Shown: positions 24,361 to 33,052 of the stretch, piece by piece
How positions within the stretch are numbered: the first letter of the stretch is position 1
Layout: the number at the start of each line of letters is the position of its first letter
Source: Lachnospiraceae bacterium
Lineage (GTDB): Bacteria > Bacillota_A > Clostridia > Lachnospirales > Lachnospiraceae
Direction of reading: 5' to 3'
Assembly: GCA_017516285.1 (NCBI GenBank)
Contig: JAFXDD010000041.1
Coordinates: 1-64,000, forward strand
Length of the DNA stretch: 64,000 bases
Program-made: the position numbers and the translations under genes
The notes under the pieces: generated by a model
The model's input: the letters and a program-made list of their open reading frames with translations, nothing else
Told to the model about the DNA's origin: nothing
Databases searched by the model: none

Positions 24361-24378
24361 ATAAAGGAGTATAAGATT

Positions 24379-24735
24379 ATGGCAGAGTATAAATTAGGTG
24401 AAATTGAAATGAAATTTGCAGAGCTTATTTGGGAAAATGAGCCTTTGGCTTCAGGTGAGTTGGCACGTCTTAGTGAGCAGGCTTTGAAATGGAAGAAGTC
24501 TACCACATATACGATTTTGAAGCGTCTATGCGATAGGGGACTTTTTCAGAATGAGGGTGGTATTGTAACAAGTCTGGTATCCAAGCAGGAGTTTTTGTCC
24601 AAGCAGACCACCAGATTTGTGGAGGAAACCTTTCAAGGGTCACTTCCGGGTTTTGTAGCGGCATTTACGTCGGAGCGGCGGCTTAGCGAGGAGGAAATAC
24701 GTCAGTTACAGCAGATTATTGAGAATAGCCGATAG
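24379..24735 (+). CDS. BlaI/MecI/CopY-family repressor
   Basis: 118 residues. Winged helix (about 5-80) with the family signature around KSTTYTILKRLCDRGL, followed by a short dimerisation helix region. Repressors of this family bind paired palindromes and are cleaved when a partner M56 protease senses its signal. The partner is encoded 73 bp downstream, and two perfect operators lie upstream. Confidence 0.92.
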   Translation: MAEYKLGEIEMKFAELIWENEPLASGELARLSEQALKWKKSTTYTILKRLCDRGLFQNEGGIVTSLVSKQEFLSKQTTRFVEETFQGSLPGFVAAFTSERRLSEEEIRQLQQIIENSR

Positions 24736-24807
24736 AAGGGCAGAAAAGTGAAGGAATGCAGTGGCTCAGATTAGAGCGAGAGGCATTGACATCAGAGGGA
24801 GTGCTTT

Positions 24808-26742
24808 ATGGAACGATTTATTTTACAGCTTGGGAATATGAGCTTGCAGGCATCCATTGTAATATGCGTGGTGTTGTTAGTAAGGATATTATTTGCGAAG
24901 CTTGGCATAGCCAAGAAATATATGAATTTATTATGGATACTTCCATATTTATGTATGATTTGCCCTTGGAAGCTGGAGGGAGATTTTGGCTTCTGGAGGC
25001 AGTACGGAAGTGGCGCGGTTGATAGTACATACGAAGCTAAAGAAGATATTATAATGACAGGTAATGCAAATATTGCACATACTGTCGCAGACGGCAACGC
25101 TTTTGACAGTACATTTGATAATTTGTTGCAAAATGTTACAAACAACCAAGTGAACGATATGTCCGGCATGGATGTGGTACAACTGTTATTAGCCATTTGC
25201 TGCATAGTCTGGTTGGCAGGCATTATAGGACTTTTGATTTACAGTGCAGATGCACATCTGAAATTACATAAGAAGCTGATTTGTTGCATGCATCTTACTG
25301 AAAATATTTATTTGGCGGATGATATTACGGTTCCCTTTGTAATGGGTGTGTGGAAGCCGCGCATTTATCTGCCTTCTCATATGCCAATGGACGGATTTCA
25401 CTATGTTATTGCCCATGAAAAGACGCATATTCATCGCAGAGATCCTTTGAAAAAGATACTTGCATATATCATCACTTGCCTGCACTGGTTTAATCCCTTG
25501 GCGTGGGTAGCCTTTTATTTCTTCGGTAAGGACATGGAAATGGCCTGTGATGAGGAAACGGTACTTGGTCTGGGCATATCACACAAGCAGGACTATGCAA
25601 CAGTGTTATTAAGTATGTCTTCCGGAAAGAAGCTTTTTCTGGGCGCGCCCCTTGCCTTTGGGGAAGGCAATGTCAAAGGTCGCATTAAAAATATCGTCAA
25701 ATACAAAAAGACATGGCATGTGCTTTCCTTGTTGGCAATAGCGGTGATTATGGTGCTGGCAGTAGGGTTTATGACTAAGGTACCTGCTGAAGAAGCTGCT
25801 CAACAGGTCACAGAGATAGTACCTGATATAGAAGCACTTGCAAGAATGGAACCACATGAGCTTACCATGGAGGAGCTTTTGGAGCTTTATAATAATGGTA
25901 CTTTAAAAGAAATAATGGCAGCACTTCCTTTTACCGAGGAGCTGGTGTATACGAATTTGGAACGGCTTGAACATAGCGAGTACGCATTAAATTATACTTA
26001 TACATGCGATCTGGAGTATGATGGAGAAATATATCCGTTCAGAGCCTCTTATTATAAGCCGGACAAGGTTGAAGGAAGGGAAATTGAAGCAAATCAAATG
26101 GATATGGTATATTTGAATCATAAGGCTTCCGGAGATATGTGCACGCTTTATATTGACAGAGACCCAGCCTTTTCAGAGAATCTCGAAGCGTTTTTAGAAT
26201 TGGAATACAATATTGAGCAGTATCTTACCTTTGAGCTGCCGAAAGAAACCTGGTTAGGGGAATTCAAGATAGGCTTTAATGATATTTACGATGGATGCCT
26301 GATTTTGGGTAATTATGAAGAATTACCGCATTCTGACTCTATGGGTGGAGCATGGGCTTCACCGGGTAGCATCGGCCTCACGTCACATGAAAGAGTGGCA
26401 GACTCCGAAATTATGAAGTTTGAGCAGGGCAAACCGGTATCTGTACGTTGGTATGCCAATCACAGTGGCTTTCTTACTAAGGGCGAATATCTGGATGGCT
26501 GTGATATGCCGGCAATTTTGTATGAAGCAGAGTTTGATTTATTTACCGCTGCCGATAGTATTGAATACTCCGAGAAAAACAACATACCGTTAGATAAGCT
26601 GCAAACCGTGTCTAAATACTACTACGTCTTTTTTGGCACGGAGGACAGTCGTTACATATACTATGTGGCTTTAAACCAAGCCTACTTTACCAAGGAAGAT
26701 GTTATCGCTCTGGCTCGCAGCGTGAAATTTACGGAGCAGTAG
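24808..26742 (+). CDS. M56-family (BlaR1-like) sensor metalloprotease
   Basis: 644 residues. Four membrane segments (about residues 8-28, 35-52, 125-148, 310-330) surround the peptidase domain; the zinc motif HEKTH is at residues 203-207 and a later Glu lies in CDEETV. Expected role: on signal, cleave the BlaI-type repressor. The C-terminal extracellular part (about 335-644) has no penicillin-binding SxxK/SxN/KTG motifs, so this is not a beta-lactam sensor of the BlaR1 kind; the ligand is unknown. No antibiotic-resistance gene adjoins it. Confidence 0.85.
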   Translation: MERFILQLGNMSLQASIVICVVLLVRILFAKLGIAKKYMNLLWILPYLCMICPWKLEGDFGFWRQYGSGAVDSTYEAKEDIIMTGNANIAHTVADGNAFDSTFDNLLQNVTNNQVNDMSGMDVVQLLLAICCIVWLAGIIGLLIYSADAHLKLHKKLICCMHLTENIYLADDITVPFVMGVWKPRIYLPSHMPMDGFHYVIAHEKTHIHRRDPLKKILAYIITCLHWFNPLAWVAFYFFGKDMEMACDEETVLGLGISHKQDYATVLLSMSSGKKLFLGAPLAFGEGNVKGRIKNIVKYKKTWHVLSLLAIAVIMVLAVGFMTKVPAEEAAQQVTEIVPDIEALARMEPHELTMEELLELYNNGTLKEIMAALPFTEELVYTNLERLEHSEYALNYTYTCDLEYDGEIYPFRASYYKPDKVEGREIEANQMDMVYLNHKASGDMCTLYIDRDPAFSENLEAFLELEYNIEQYLTFELPKETWLGEFKIGFNDIYDGCLILGNYEELPHSDSMGGAWASPGSIGLTSHERVADSEIMKFEQGKPVSVRWYANHSGFLTKGEYLDGCDMPAILYEAEFDLFTAADSIEYSEKNNIPLDKLQTVSKYYYVFFGTEDSRYIYYVALNQAYFTKEDVIALARSVKFTEQ

Positions 26743-26757
26743 TCGAATTGTATGTAA

Positions 26758-26946
26758 TAGTTCAGAGTGCTAGCAAGAAGCAGACCACAGCACAGTGCTT
26801 TTGAATGCCTTCTAGCGAGCGTCGGTCCTTAGTGAGACGAGGTGCTTGCACCGAAGTCGAGCTTAGTACCGCTACGTGAGCTTAGAGCGCAAGCGTGCTG
26901 AAAAAGTACTGTGCTGTGGTCTTCTTTTTACAAGTACTCTGAACTA
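26758..26946. repeat. 189-bp imperfect inverted repeat, MITE-like
   Basis: The ends TAGTTCAGAGT and ACTCTGAACTA are perfect 11-bp inverted repeats; pairing continues imperfectly for about 45 bp (ACCACAGCACAGT against ACTGTGCTGTGGT). TA at both ends could be the target duplication. The interior has internal copies of GAGCTTAG and no frame of note. It fills most of the 300-base gap after the M56 gene. It could be a miniature transposable element or a structured RNA. Confidence 0.7.
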
Positions 26947-26953
26947 AACTATA

Positions 26954-26978
26954 CCCCACAAAGTTTTGCTTTGTGGGG
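26954..26978. terminator. Terminator hairpin after the MITE-like repeat
   Basis: CCCCACAAAG / CTTTGTGGGG, a perfect 10-bp stem with loop TTTTG; only a weak T tract follows, so it may be inefficient. Confidence 0.6.
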
Positions 26979-27043
26979 CTTGCTATTTGTGGTAAAAAAT
27001 AGTAAAGTAGTATTATACAATTTAAACTGCGATGGAGGCCGAT

Positions 27044-27604
27044 ATGGAGCTGCAAAAGGGAAGACCGCTAAATGAAGGTGGGCGTGAAGCAAAGGAAATT
27101 AGAGTGTACGACTTTTTAGATAAAATGGATGTGGAGTATTATCGAATAGACCATGAACCAGCCTTTACCATGGAAGTGTGTCAGGAGATTGACAAGTCAC
27201 TTGGGGCTACTATTTGCAAGAATTTATTTCTTTGCAATAGGCAGAAAACGGACTTTTATTTGTTGATGATTCCGGGGGACAAGGTTTTTAAAACCAAGGA
27301 ACTGTCTCATCAGATTGGCTCTGCCAGACTTTCCTTTGGGGAGCCGGAGTTTATGGAGGAGTTTCTGGATATTACACCGGGAGCAGCCAGCATCATGGGG
27401 CTTATGAATGACACAGAGAACAGGGTGCGCCTGCTGGTAGATGAGGATGTGTTAAAGGGTGAATATCTGGGATGTCATCCATGTGTAAATACTTCCAGTC
27501 TGAAATTGCGCACGGAGGATGTTTTTGGTAAGCTTCTTCAGGCTATGCATCATGATATGACAGTGGTAAAGCTGGGGATGGAGGATGAGATATCCCCTGT
27601 GTGA
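27044..27604 (+). CDS. YbaK/ProX-type aminoacyl-tRNA deacylase
   Basis: 186 residues from ATG 27044 (GGAGG 6 bases upstream; the in-frame ATG at 27032 has none). The YbaK/EbsC editing fold spans about residues 20-175, with the Lys-containing CKNLFLC strand and the GCHP loop typical of ProX proteins. These hydrolyse mischarged tRNA, usually Ala-tRNA(Pro) in ProX. Stands alone after a terminator. Confidence 0.85.
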   Translation: MELQKGRPLNEGGREAKEIRVYDFLDKMDVEYYRIDHEPAFTMEVCQEIDKSLGATICKNLFLCNRQKTDFYLLMIPGDKVFKTKELSHQIGSARLSFGEPEFMEEFLDITPGAASIMGLMNDTENRVRLLVDEDVLKGEYLGCHPCVNTSSLKLRTEDVFGKLLQAMHHDMTVVKLGMEDEISPV

Positions 27605-27655
27605 AGCGTTTTACCCCAAAAGTATAAGTAATAATATAATTCCAGGAGGACGAAG

Positions 27656-28273
27656 ATGGATAATAAAGCGTTGTATAATTTAAGCTATGGTGTTTTTATG
27701 CTGTCAACAAAGGCAGGGGATAAGGTAAATGGCTGTATTACCAATACCTGTATGCAGGTGGCAAGCAATCCTACCAGGGTGGCGATTTCTGTGTTAAACA
27801 CCAATTATACCTGTGATTTAATCAAGGAAAGTGGTATTTTTGCCCTTAGTATTCTGGATCAGACGGTTACCTTTGAGTCTATTAAGTATTTTGGATATCA
27901 GTCCGGCAGGGATGTGGACAAGATGGGTGGTCTGGTGCTGCCAACGGATATCAATGGTGTGCCGTACATGGGTTGGCAGACCTGTGCTGTTATCAGCTGC
28001 AAGGTAATAAGCAGTCAGGACCTTGGCAGTCATACCCTGTTTGTTGCGGAGGTAGTAGATGCAAAGTTAATAAATGATAACGCACCGCTGACCTACGCAG
28101 ATTACCAAAATAACGTAAAGCCAAAGCCGGAGAAAAAGCGCGATGACCGTAAGGTTGTGGGCTGGCGCTGCAAAATCTGCAAGTATGTATTTGAAGGAAG
28201 TGAGCTTCCGGCTGATTTTGCCTGCCCATTATGTGGACATGGTCCCGAGGACTTTGAGCCGATTTATGGGTAA
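27656..28273 (+). CDS. Flavin reductase-rubredoxin fusion (high-molecular-weight rubredoxin)
   Basis: 205 residues, ribosome site AGGAGG. Residues about 5-150 are a flavin reductase-like FMN-binding domain; residues about 163-203 are rubredoxin with CKIC ... CPLCG, the four Fe-binding cysteines. Such proteins pass electrons to flavodiiron or rubrerythrin proteins for O2 or NO removal in strict anaerobes. No partner gene is adjacent. Confidence 0.93.
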   Translation: MDNKALYNLSYGVFMLSTKAGDKVNGCITNTCMQVASNPTRVAISVLNTNYTCDLIKESGIFALSILDQTVTFESIKYFGYQSGRDVDKMGGLVLPTDINGVPYMGWQTCAVISCKVISSQDLGSHTLFVAEVVDAKLINDNAPLTYADYQNNVKPKPEKKRDDRKVVGWRCKICKYVFEGSELPADFACPLCGHGPEDFEPIYG

Positions 28274-28335
28274 TTAAACAACCTAGTAATAAAAGTGATA
28301 TTTAATTATAATAGAATTGAGAGGTGGTGATAAGG

Positions 28336-28674
28336 ATGTGTACAGAAGCAAGATTAAACAAGATATTAAGTGCACTGATAGAAAGTTATCGAAGTGTATA
28401 CGGAAGTAATATTGTGGATATTGTATTATACGGTTCTTATGCCCGGGGAGATTACACAGAAGATTCTGATATCGATGTTGTGGCAGTTGTTCATGGATAT
28501 AGAATTGAACTTCAAAAGAAATTAAAAACAGTCTGGGATGTTGCGGCTGAAATAGGTTTGGAAAATGATGTTATCGTTTCACCGGCAGTTATACCGTATG
28601 ATGAATTTATAAAATATAGATGTACACTTCCTTATTACAGGAATATTGCTGAGGAGGGGAAGAAAATTGGATGA
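28336..28674 (+). CDS. MNT-type nucleotidyltransferase (antitoxin of a HEPN pair)
   Basis: 112 residues from ATG 28336; the frame could also begin at a GTG 12 bases earlier. The nucleotidyltransferase motif G33-S34 ... D45-I-D47 is intact, so it is probably catalytically active. In MntA/HepT-type pairs the MNT protein modifies the HEPN RNase and neutralises it. Its last 8 bases overlap the HEPN gene. Confidence 0.85.
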   Translation: MCTEARLNKILSALIESYRSVYGSNIVDIVLYGSYARGDYTEDSDIDVVAVVHGYRIELQKKLKTVWDVAAEIGLENDVIVSPAVIPYDEFIKYRCTLPYYRNIAEEGKKIG

Positions 28675-29050
28675 TTTAACCGGATATCGTTTAGATTCAG
28701 CAAAAGAAAAAATAGTTTCAGCAAAACTATTATTTGATGCAGGCCAGTATAAAGATTCCATTGGCAGATCATATTATGCAATTTTTTCTGCGGTGCGGGC
28801 AGTACTAGCAGCAAGACAAGTTGATTTTTCTAAACATGCAGGAGTAATTGCCTATTTTCAAAAGGAATATATAAAGACAGGAATTTTCGATAAAAAATAT
28901 TCCAAGTATTTACAGCAGGCGTTTCAGATTAGGAATAGTTGTGATTATGACGATTTTTATATCGTATCTAAACAAGATGCAGAGGAACAATATAATAGAG
29001 CGGTGGAGTTAGTAAATGTTATTTCATTATATCTTAAACAGGCAGAATAA
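28667..29050 (+). CDS. HEPN-domain protein (UPF0332-like; RNase toxin partner)
   Basis: 127 residues if translated from TTG 28667, the only start with a ribosome site (GAGGAGGGG, 8 bases before); it overlaps the MNT gene by 8. The PF05168-type HEPN fold is all-helical: SYYAIFSAVRA in the middle and RNSCDY (R-X4-Y form of the RX4-6H motif) near residue 95. Together with the MNT gene this is a minimal toxin-antitoxin module. It is next to rnpB. The RNase target is unknown. Confidence 0.82.
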   Translation: MDDLTGYRLDSAKEKIVSAKLLFDAGQYKDSIGRSYYAIFSAVRAVLAARQVDFSKHAGVIAYFQKEYIKTGIFDKKYSKYLQQAFQIRNSCDYDDFYIVSKQDAEEQYNRAVELVNVISLYLKQAE

Positions 29051-29093
29051 TTTTTAGAATATATATTTGAGGAATATTGTATAAGGTTCTTCC

Positions 29094-29123
29094 TTGACTA
29101 ACCTTGCCTTTATGTGCTATGAT
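29094..29123 (+). promoter_or_regulatory. Promoter of rnpB
   Basis: TTGACT (29094-29099), 18 bases, TATGAT (29118-29123); the predicted start is within a few bases of the RNA's 5' end. Confidence 0.65.
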
Positions 29124-29130
29124 ACCACAT

Positions 29131-29481
29131 GGGTAAAGCAGTTCGGATAATCGCGGCCACTTAGGTGGGTGAGGAAAGTCCGGGCTTCATAGGGCAGGAT
29201 GCCGGATAACGTCCGGTGGAGGTGACTCCCAGGCTAGTGCAACAGAAAAGAAACCGCCAGGTTTTCCTGGTAAGGGTGGAATGGTGGTGTAAGAGACCAC
29301 CGTCTTGCCGGTAACGGTAAGAGCCGTGTAAACCCCATCCGAAGCAAGATCAAGCAGAGAACGATAGGTTGGCCCGACCTGTTTTCAGGTAGATCGCTTG
29401 AGCCTGTCGGTAACGGCAGGCCTAGATAGATGATTATCACATAGCAATATGTACAGAACCCGGCTTATAGGCTGCTTTATC
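29131..29481 (+). ncRNA. rnpB: RNase P RNA, bacterial class A
   Basis: About 350 nt. 5' and 3' ends pair as P1 (GTAAAGCAG with CTGCTTTAT). Conserved cores are present: GAGGAAAGTCC near 29169, ACAGAAA near 29242, and the 3' AGAACCCGGCTTAT near 29454. This RNA matures tRNA 5' ends. Ends are estimated from pairing. Confidence 0.95.
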
Positions 29482-29486
29482 ATTTT

Positions 29487-29510
29487 AACCCACTGGAAAG
29501 TGGGTTTTTT
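29487..29510 (+). terminator. rnpB terminator
   Basis: AACCCACT / AGTGGGTT stem, GGAA tetraloop, then TTTT, immediately after rnpB. Confidence 0.88.
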
Positions 29511-29597
29511 GCCATTGAAAGCTTGAGCGTCCTGGTTTTAAAAATTCGCTTGGCTCTGAATAGTTACAAAATAAATATATTAGGAGGTTTTTGACAA

Positions 29598-30842
29598 ATG
29601 ACCAAAATAGATATTATGTCCGGTTTCTTAGGTGCCGGCAAGACTACGTTAATCAAAAAGCTTTTGCAGGAGGCTTTGACAGACACTAAGGTAGTTCTAA
29701 TTGAGAATGAATTTGGTGAAATCGGTATTGATGGAGGTTTCTTAAAGGATGCCGGTATCGAGATTAAGGAAATGAACAGTGGATGTATTTGCTGTTCTTT
29801 AGTTGGTGATTTTGGTGCATCCTTAAAGGAGGTGCTGGATACCTACAAGCCGGAGCGAGTGATTATTGAACCAAGTGGTGTAGGAAAGTTATCTGACGTA
29901 GAGAAGGCTGTATTAGATGTTGATACGGAGGTAGATGCTGTGTTAAACAGCAAGGTTGCAGTGGTAGATGCTACGAAGTGCAGGATGTATATCAAAAATT
30001 TCGGTGAATTTTTTATTAACCAGATAGAACATGCAGACACCATCGTACTCAGCAGGACAGACAAGCTTACACAGGAAAAGCTGGAAAAGGCAGTGGCGTT
30101 AATTCGTGAGCACAATGACCATGCTACCATTATCACTACTCCTTGGGATCAGATTACCGGTGCGGACATTTTGGCAACCATGGAGCAGGAGAATGATTTA
30201 CAGGCAGCTTTGTTAGAGGAAATGGAGGAAGAACACCGCCATCATCACCACCATCATAATCATGAGGAGCATGAGTGTTGCTGCGGCCATGGCCACGGCC
30301 ACCACCACGACCACGAGGAAGAAGAGCATGAGTGTTGCTGCGGTCACCATGGGCATGGTCACCACAACCATGAGGAAGGCCACGAGTGCTGTGGACATGG
30401 TCACGGCCACCACCACGACCATGAGGAAGGTCACGAGTGCTGCGGACATGGTCACGGCCACCACCACGAGGACCATCATGACCATCACCACGAGCATCAT
30501 CATGAGCACGGAGAGGGTTGTACATGCGGCTGCGGCGGTCATCATGAGCATGGACATCATCATGCAGATGAGGTGTTTACCAGCTGGGGTATGGAGACTC
30601 CGGTTCAGTACACTGTGGAGGAAATTCAGGGCATTTTAGAGGCACTGGAGGAGCAGGATGCATATGGCATGATTTTACGTGCTAAGGGCATGGTACCGGC
30701 TGTAGATGGCACTTGGATTTATTTTGATTATGTTCCGGGTGAAGCTGACGTGAGAGCAGGCAAGCCTGATGTTACAGGCAAGCTATGTGTTATCGGTTCT
30801 GAATTAAAGGAAGAGAATTTATCGAAATTATTTGCAAAATAA
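29598..30842 (+). CDS. CobW/G3E-family GTPase with His-rich metal-binding region
   Basis: 414 residues, ribosome site AGGAGG. G3E GTPase: Walker A GAGKTT near residues 13-18, the family's metal-binding CICC near residue 65, and a guanine-specificity SRTDK (about 152). A low-complexity tract of His/Glu/Cys/Gly (about residues 214-318) holds tens of histidines and several CC(C)G repeats. A CobW C-terminal domain follows (about 330-410). Such proteins are metallochaperones, mostly for Zn, sometimes Ni or Co. The His/Cys tract would store or hand over metal. Confidence 0.9.
   Translation: MTKIDIMSGFLGAGKTTLIKKLLQEALTDTKVVLIENEFGEIGIDGGFLKDAGIEIKEMNSGCICCSLVGDFGASLKEVLDTYKPERVIIEPSGVGKLSDVEKAVLDVDTEVDAVLNSKVAVVDATKCRMYIKNFGEFFINQIEHADTIVLSRTDKLTQEKLEKAVALIREHNDHATIITTPWDQITGADILATMEQENDLQAALLEEMEEEHRHHHHHHNHEEHECCCGHGHGHHHDHEEEEHECCCGHHGHGHHNHEEGHECCGHGHGHHHDHEEGHECCGHGHGHHHEDHHDHHHEHHHEHGEGCTCGCGGHHEHGHHHADEVFTSWGMETPVQYTVEEIQGILEALEEQDAYGMILRAKGMVPAVDGTWIYFDYVPGEADVRAGKPDVTGKLCVIGSELKEENLSKLFAK
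30214..30560 (+). repeat. His/Cys-rich repeat tract in the CobW gene
   Basis: Short in-frame repeats encoding HHHDHEE and ECC(C)GHGHG units (coordinates approximate). The opposite strand and other frames show open frames here only because of this low-complexity composition. Confidence 0.8.
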
Positions 30843-30850
30843 GGAGCAAT

Positions 30851-31783
30851 ATGAAACCAGTATATATGATTAATGGCTTTTTAGAAAGCGGTAAAAGTGA
30901 ATTTATCAGTTATACCATTGCTCAGCCTTATTTTCAGTCCAGAGAGACGACACTTTTAATTGTGTGTGAAGAGGGCGAAGTAGAGTATGATGAAAAGGTA
31001 CTAAAGAAAGCACGTACAGTCTGCGAGTTTATTGAGGAGCAGGAGGATTTTACACCTGCCAGATTGATGGAGCTGGAGAAAAAGCACAAGCCGGGTCGTA
31101 TTATTATTGAATGGAACGGCATGTGGAATTACAAGGAAATCAAGCTGCCATGGCACTGGAAGATTGAACAGCAGATTACTACCATTGATGGCAGTACCTT
31201 CCAGATGTACTATGCCAATATGCGCTCCCTGTTGGCTGAAATGTTGCGTAAGTCCGAATTAGTTATTTTCAATCGCTGTGACGGCTTGGAGGAGCAGCTT
31301 AGCAGCTTTAAGCGTAATGTAAAGGCTGTTAATCAGCAGGCAGAAATTGTCTTTGAGGATTCTCAGGGTGAAATGAATTCGTTGTTTGAAGAGGATTTAC
31401 CTTTTGATTTAAATGCAGATGTGATTGAATTAGATGATATGGCTTACGGTATCTGGTTTTTAGATGCTCTGGACCACATCGACCGTTATGTGGGCAAGAC
31501 CTTTAAATTTGTAGCTACGGTAGCCAGACCGGAGCATTTTCCAAAAGATTATTTTGTGCCGGGCAGGCTGGCAATGACCTGTTGTGCGGATGATATGGCA
31601 TTCCTTGGTTTTGCCTGTCAGTACAGTGGTGCTGCTTCCTTTGCAGAGAAGGACTGGGTAGAGGTAACTGCTGTGGTGGAGCAGAGGTATTGGGAGGATT
31701 ACAAGGGAGAAGGCCCTGTATTAAAGGCCACTTCTGTAGTAAAGACCAAGGCTCCGAAGGAAGAGGTTATAAGCTTTGTATAA
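30851..31783 (+). CDS. Second CobW-family GTPase with TIGR03943-like C-terminus
   Basis: 310 residues beginning 8 bp after the first CobW gene, so probably one operon. A P-loop-like GFLESGKSEF (residues 9-18) and a FNRCD guanine motif (about 139) mark a G3E relative, but the CXCC metal motif is absent. The C-terminal 100 residues (from about FKFVATVARPEHF) resemble the TIGR03943 domain paired with permeases and metallochaperones. Likely works with the His-rich partner in metal allocation. Confidence 0.8.
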   Translation: MKPVYMINGFLESGKSEFISYTIAQPYFQSRETTLLIVCEEGEVEYDEKVLKKARTVCEFIEEQEDFTPARLMELEKKHKPGRIIIEWNGMWNYKEIKLPWHWKIEQQITTIDGSTFQMYYANMRSLLAEMLRKSELVIFNRCDGLEEQLSSFKRNVKAVNQQAEIVFEDSQGEMNSLFEEDLPFDLNADVIELDDMAYGIWFLDALDHIDRYVGKTFKFVATVARPEHFPKDYFVPGRLAMTCCADDMAFLGFACQYSGAASFAEKDWVEVTAVVEQRYWEDYKGEGPVLKATSVVKTKAPKEEVISFV

Positions 31784-31796
31784 AGCAGTGAGTGAT

Positions 31797-33050
31797 ATGT
31801 TACTTAAGAGGCAATTAAAAAAGACAGGTAAATATTATTTATATTTTTTTCGTTGGATTGCAATAGCAATCATATTAGGTGTAGTGGGCGGTATTATTGG
31901 CAGTGTATTTCATCATTGCATTGATGAGGTGACGCATTTTCGTGGAGAATATCCATGGCTTTTATATATGCTGCCTTTGGCAGGTTTATTGATTGTATTC
32001 TTTTATCGTAAGGCAGGCTTTGAAAAGGACCCGGGCACGAACTGGGTACTAACCAGCACGCAGACAGAGGACACAGTACCCTTACGTATGCTGCCATTGA
32101 TTTTTGTATCAACAGTTTTGACTCATCTGACCGGTGGTTCTGCAGGAAGAGAGGGGGCAGCCCTGCAGGTGGGTGGAAGCCTTGGTTCTGCACTTGGCAA
32201 GGCTTTAAGATTTCGTTATGAGGATATTAATGTAACCATTTTGTGCGGTATGGCAGCGGTATTTTCTGCTATGTTTGGCACACCGGTGGCAGCGGCAGTA
32301 TTTAGTATGGAGGTGGTGGTAGTTGGGGCTATCCAGTATGCGGCATTGGTACCTTGCATTGTGGCAGCATTGGTTGCCAAGTATATGGCCGGAGTGATGG
32401 GCTCTAAGGAGACCATTTATGCGGTGGCCTTAAATACCCCTATTCATCCTGAACTAATTTTTAAAATTATTATTTTAGGCATTTTATGCGGCATATTGGG
32501 CATTATTTTCTGTATTTTGATGCATAAAACGGCTCATTTGCTGGCTAAATGGATGCCTAATCCGTACATAAGAGTATTTGCAGGAGGCTGCGTGATTGTA
32601 GCACTGACCTTACTGATTGGCAGCAGAGATTATAATGGTGCAGGTACGCATATGATTGAGCAGAGTTTTGGAGGTCAGGTGGTCTGGTATGCGTTTATCT
32701 TAAAGATGCTTTTCACAGCCATTACCATCGGTTCCGGCTTTAAGGGCGGTGAAATTGTTCCGACACTATTCATTGGAGCTACCTTTGGCTGTGTAATAGG
32801 ACCTTTGCTTGGCCTTGAAAGCAGTCTGGCAGCAGCAGTTTCCATGATCGCGCTGTTTTGTGGTGTGGTGAATGCTCCTATAGCATCTATCTTTCTGGGA
32901 GTTGAAATGTTTGGTACAGGGGATATTGTATTGTTTGCCATTGTCTGTGCAATCAGCTATGTATGCAGCGGATATTACAGCCTGTATTCCAGTCAGACTA
33001 TTGTACAGGACAAGTTGTATCAGCATGATATTTTCAAAAAGGCGGTTTAG
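31797..33050 (+). CDS. ClC-family chloride channel/antiporter
   Basis: 417 residues from ATG 31797 (upstream GTG and TTG are also in frame). About ten to eleven membrane helices. The conserved GREGA (gating Glu) and GSGFKGGEIVPTLFIGA segments match the ClC selectivity and pore motifs; the Glu suggests H+ coupling. No CBS domains. It starts 13 bases after the second CobW gene and is followed immediately by ylmH. Whether it carries chloride or fluoride cannot be settled by eye. Confidence 0.87.
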   Translation: MLLKRQLKKTGKYYLYFFRWIAIAIILGVVGGIIGSVFHHCIDEVTHFRGEYPWLLYMLPLAGLLIVFFYRKAGFEKDPGTNWVLTSTQTEDTVPLRMLPLIFVSTVLTHLTGGSAGREGAALQVGGSLGSALGKALRFRYEDINVTILCGMAAVFSAMFGTPVAAAVFSMEVVVVGAIQYAALVPCIVAALVAKYMAGVMGSKETIYAVALNTPIHPELIFKIIILGILCGILGIIFCILMHKTAHLLAKWMPNPYIRVFAGGCVIVALTLLIGSRDYNGAGTHMIEQSFGGQVVWYAFILKMLFTAITIGSGFKGGEIVPTLFIGATFGCVIGPLLGLESSLAAAVSMIALFCGVVNAPIASIFLGVEMFGTGDIVLFAIVCAISYVCSGYYSLYSSQTIVQDKLYQHDIFKKAV

Positions 33051-33052
33051 GT

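Noticed and set aside
24756..25022. 88-codon frame overlapping the start of the M56 gene
   Set aside because: Out-of-frame shadow of the membrane-protein coding sequence, with no ribosome site.
24808..26742. Beta-lactam resistance sensor BlaR1
   Set aside because: The protease part matches, but no penicillin-binding domain motifs and no beta-lactamase gene nearby.
30154..30639. Several frames on both strands in the CobW gene
   Set aside because: Caused by the His/Cys-rich low-complexity tract; none has a plausible start or composition.
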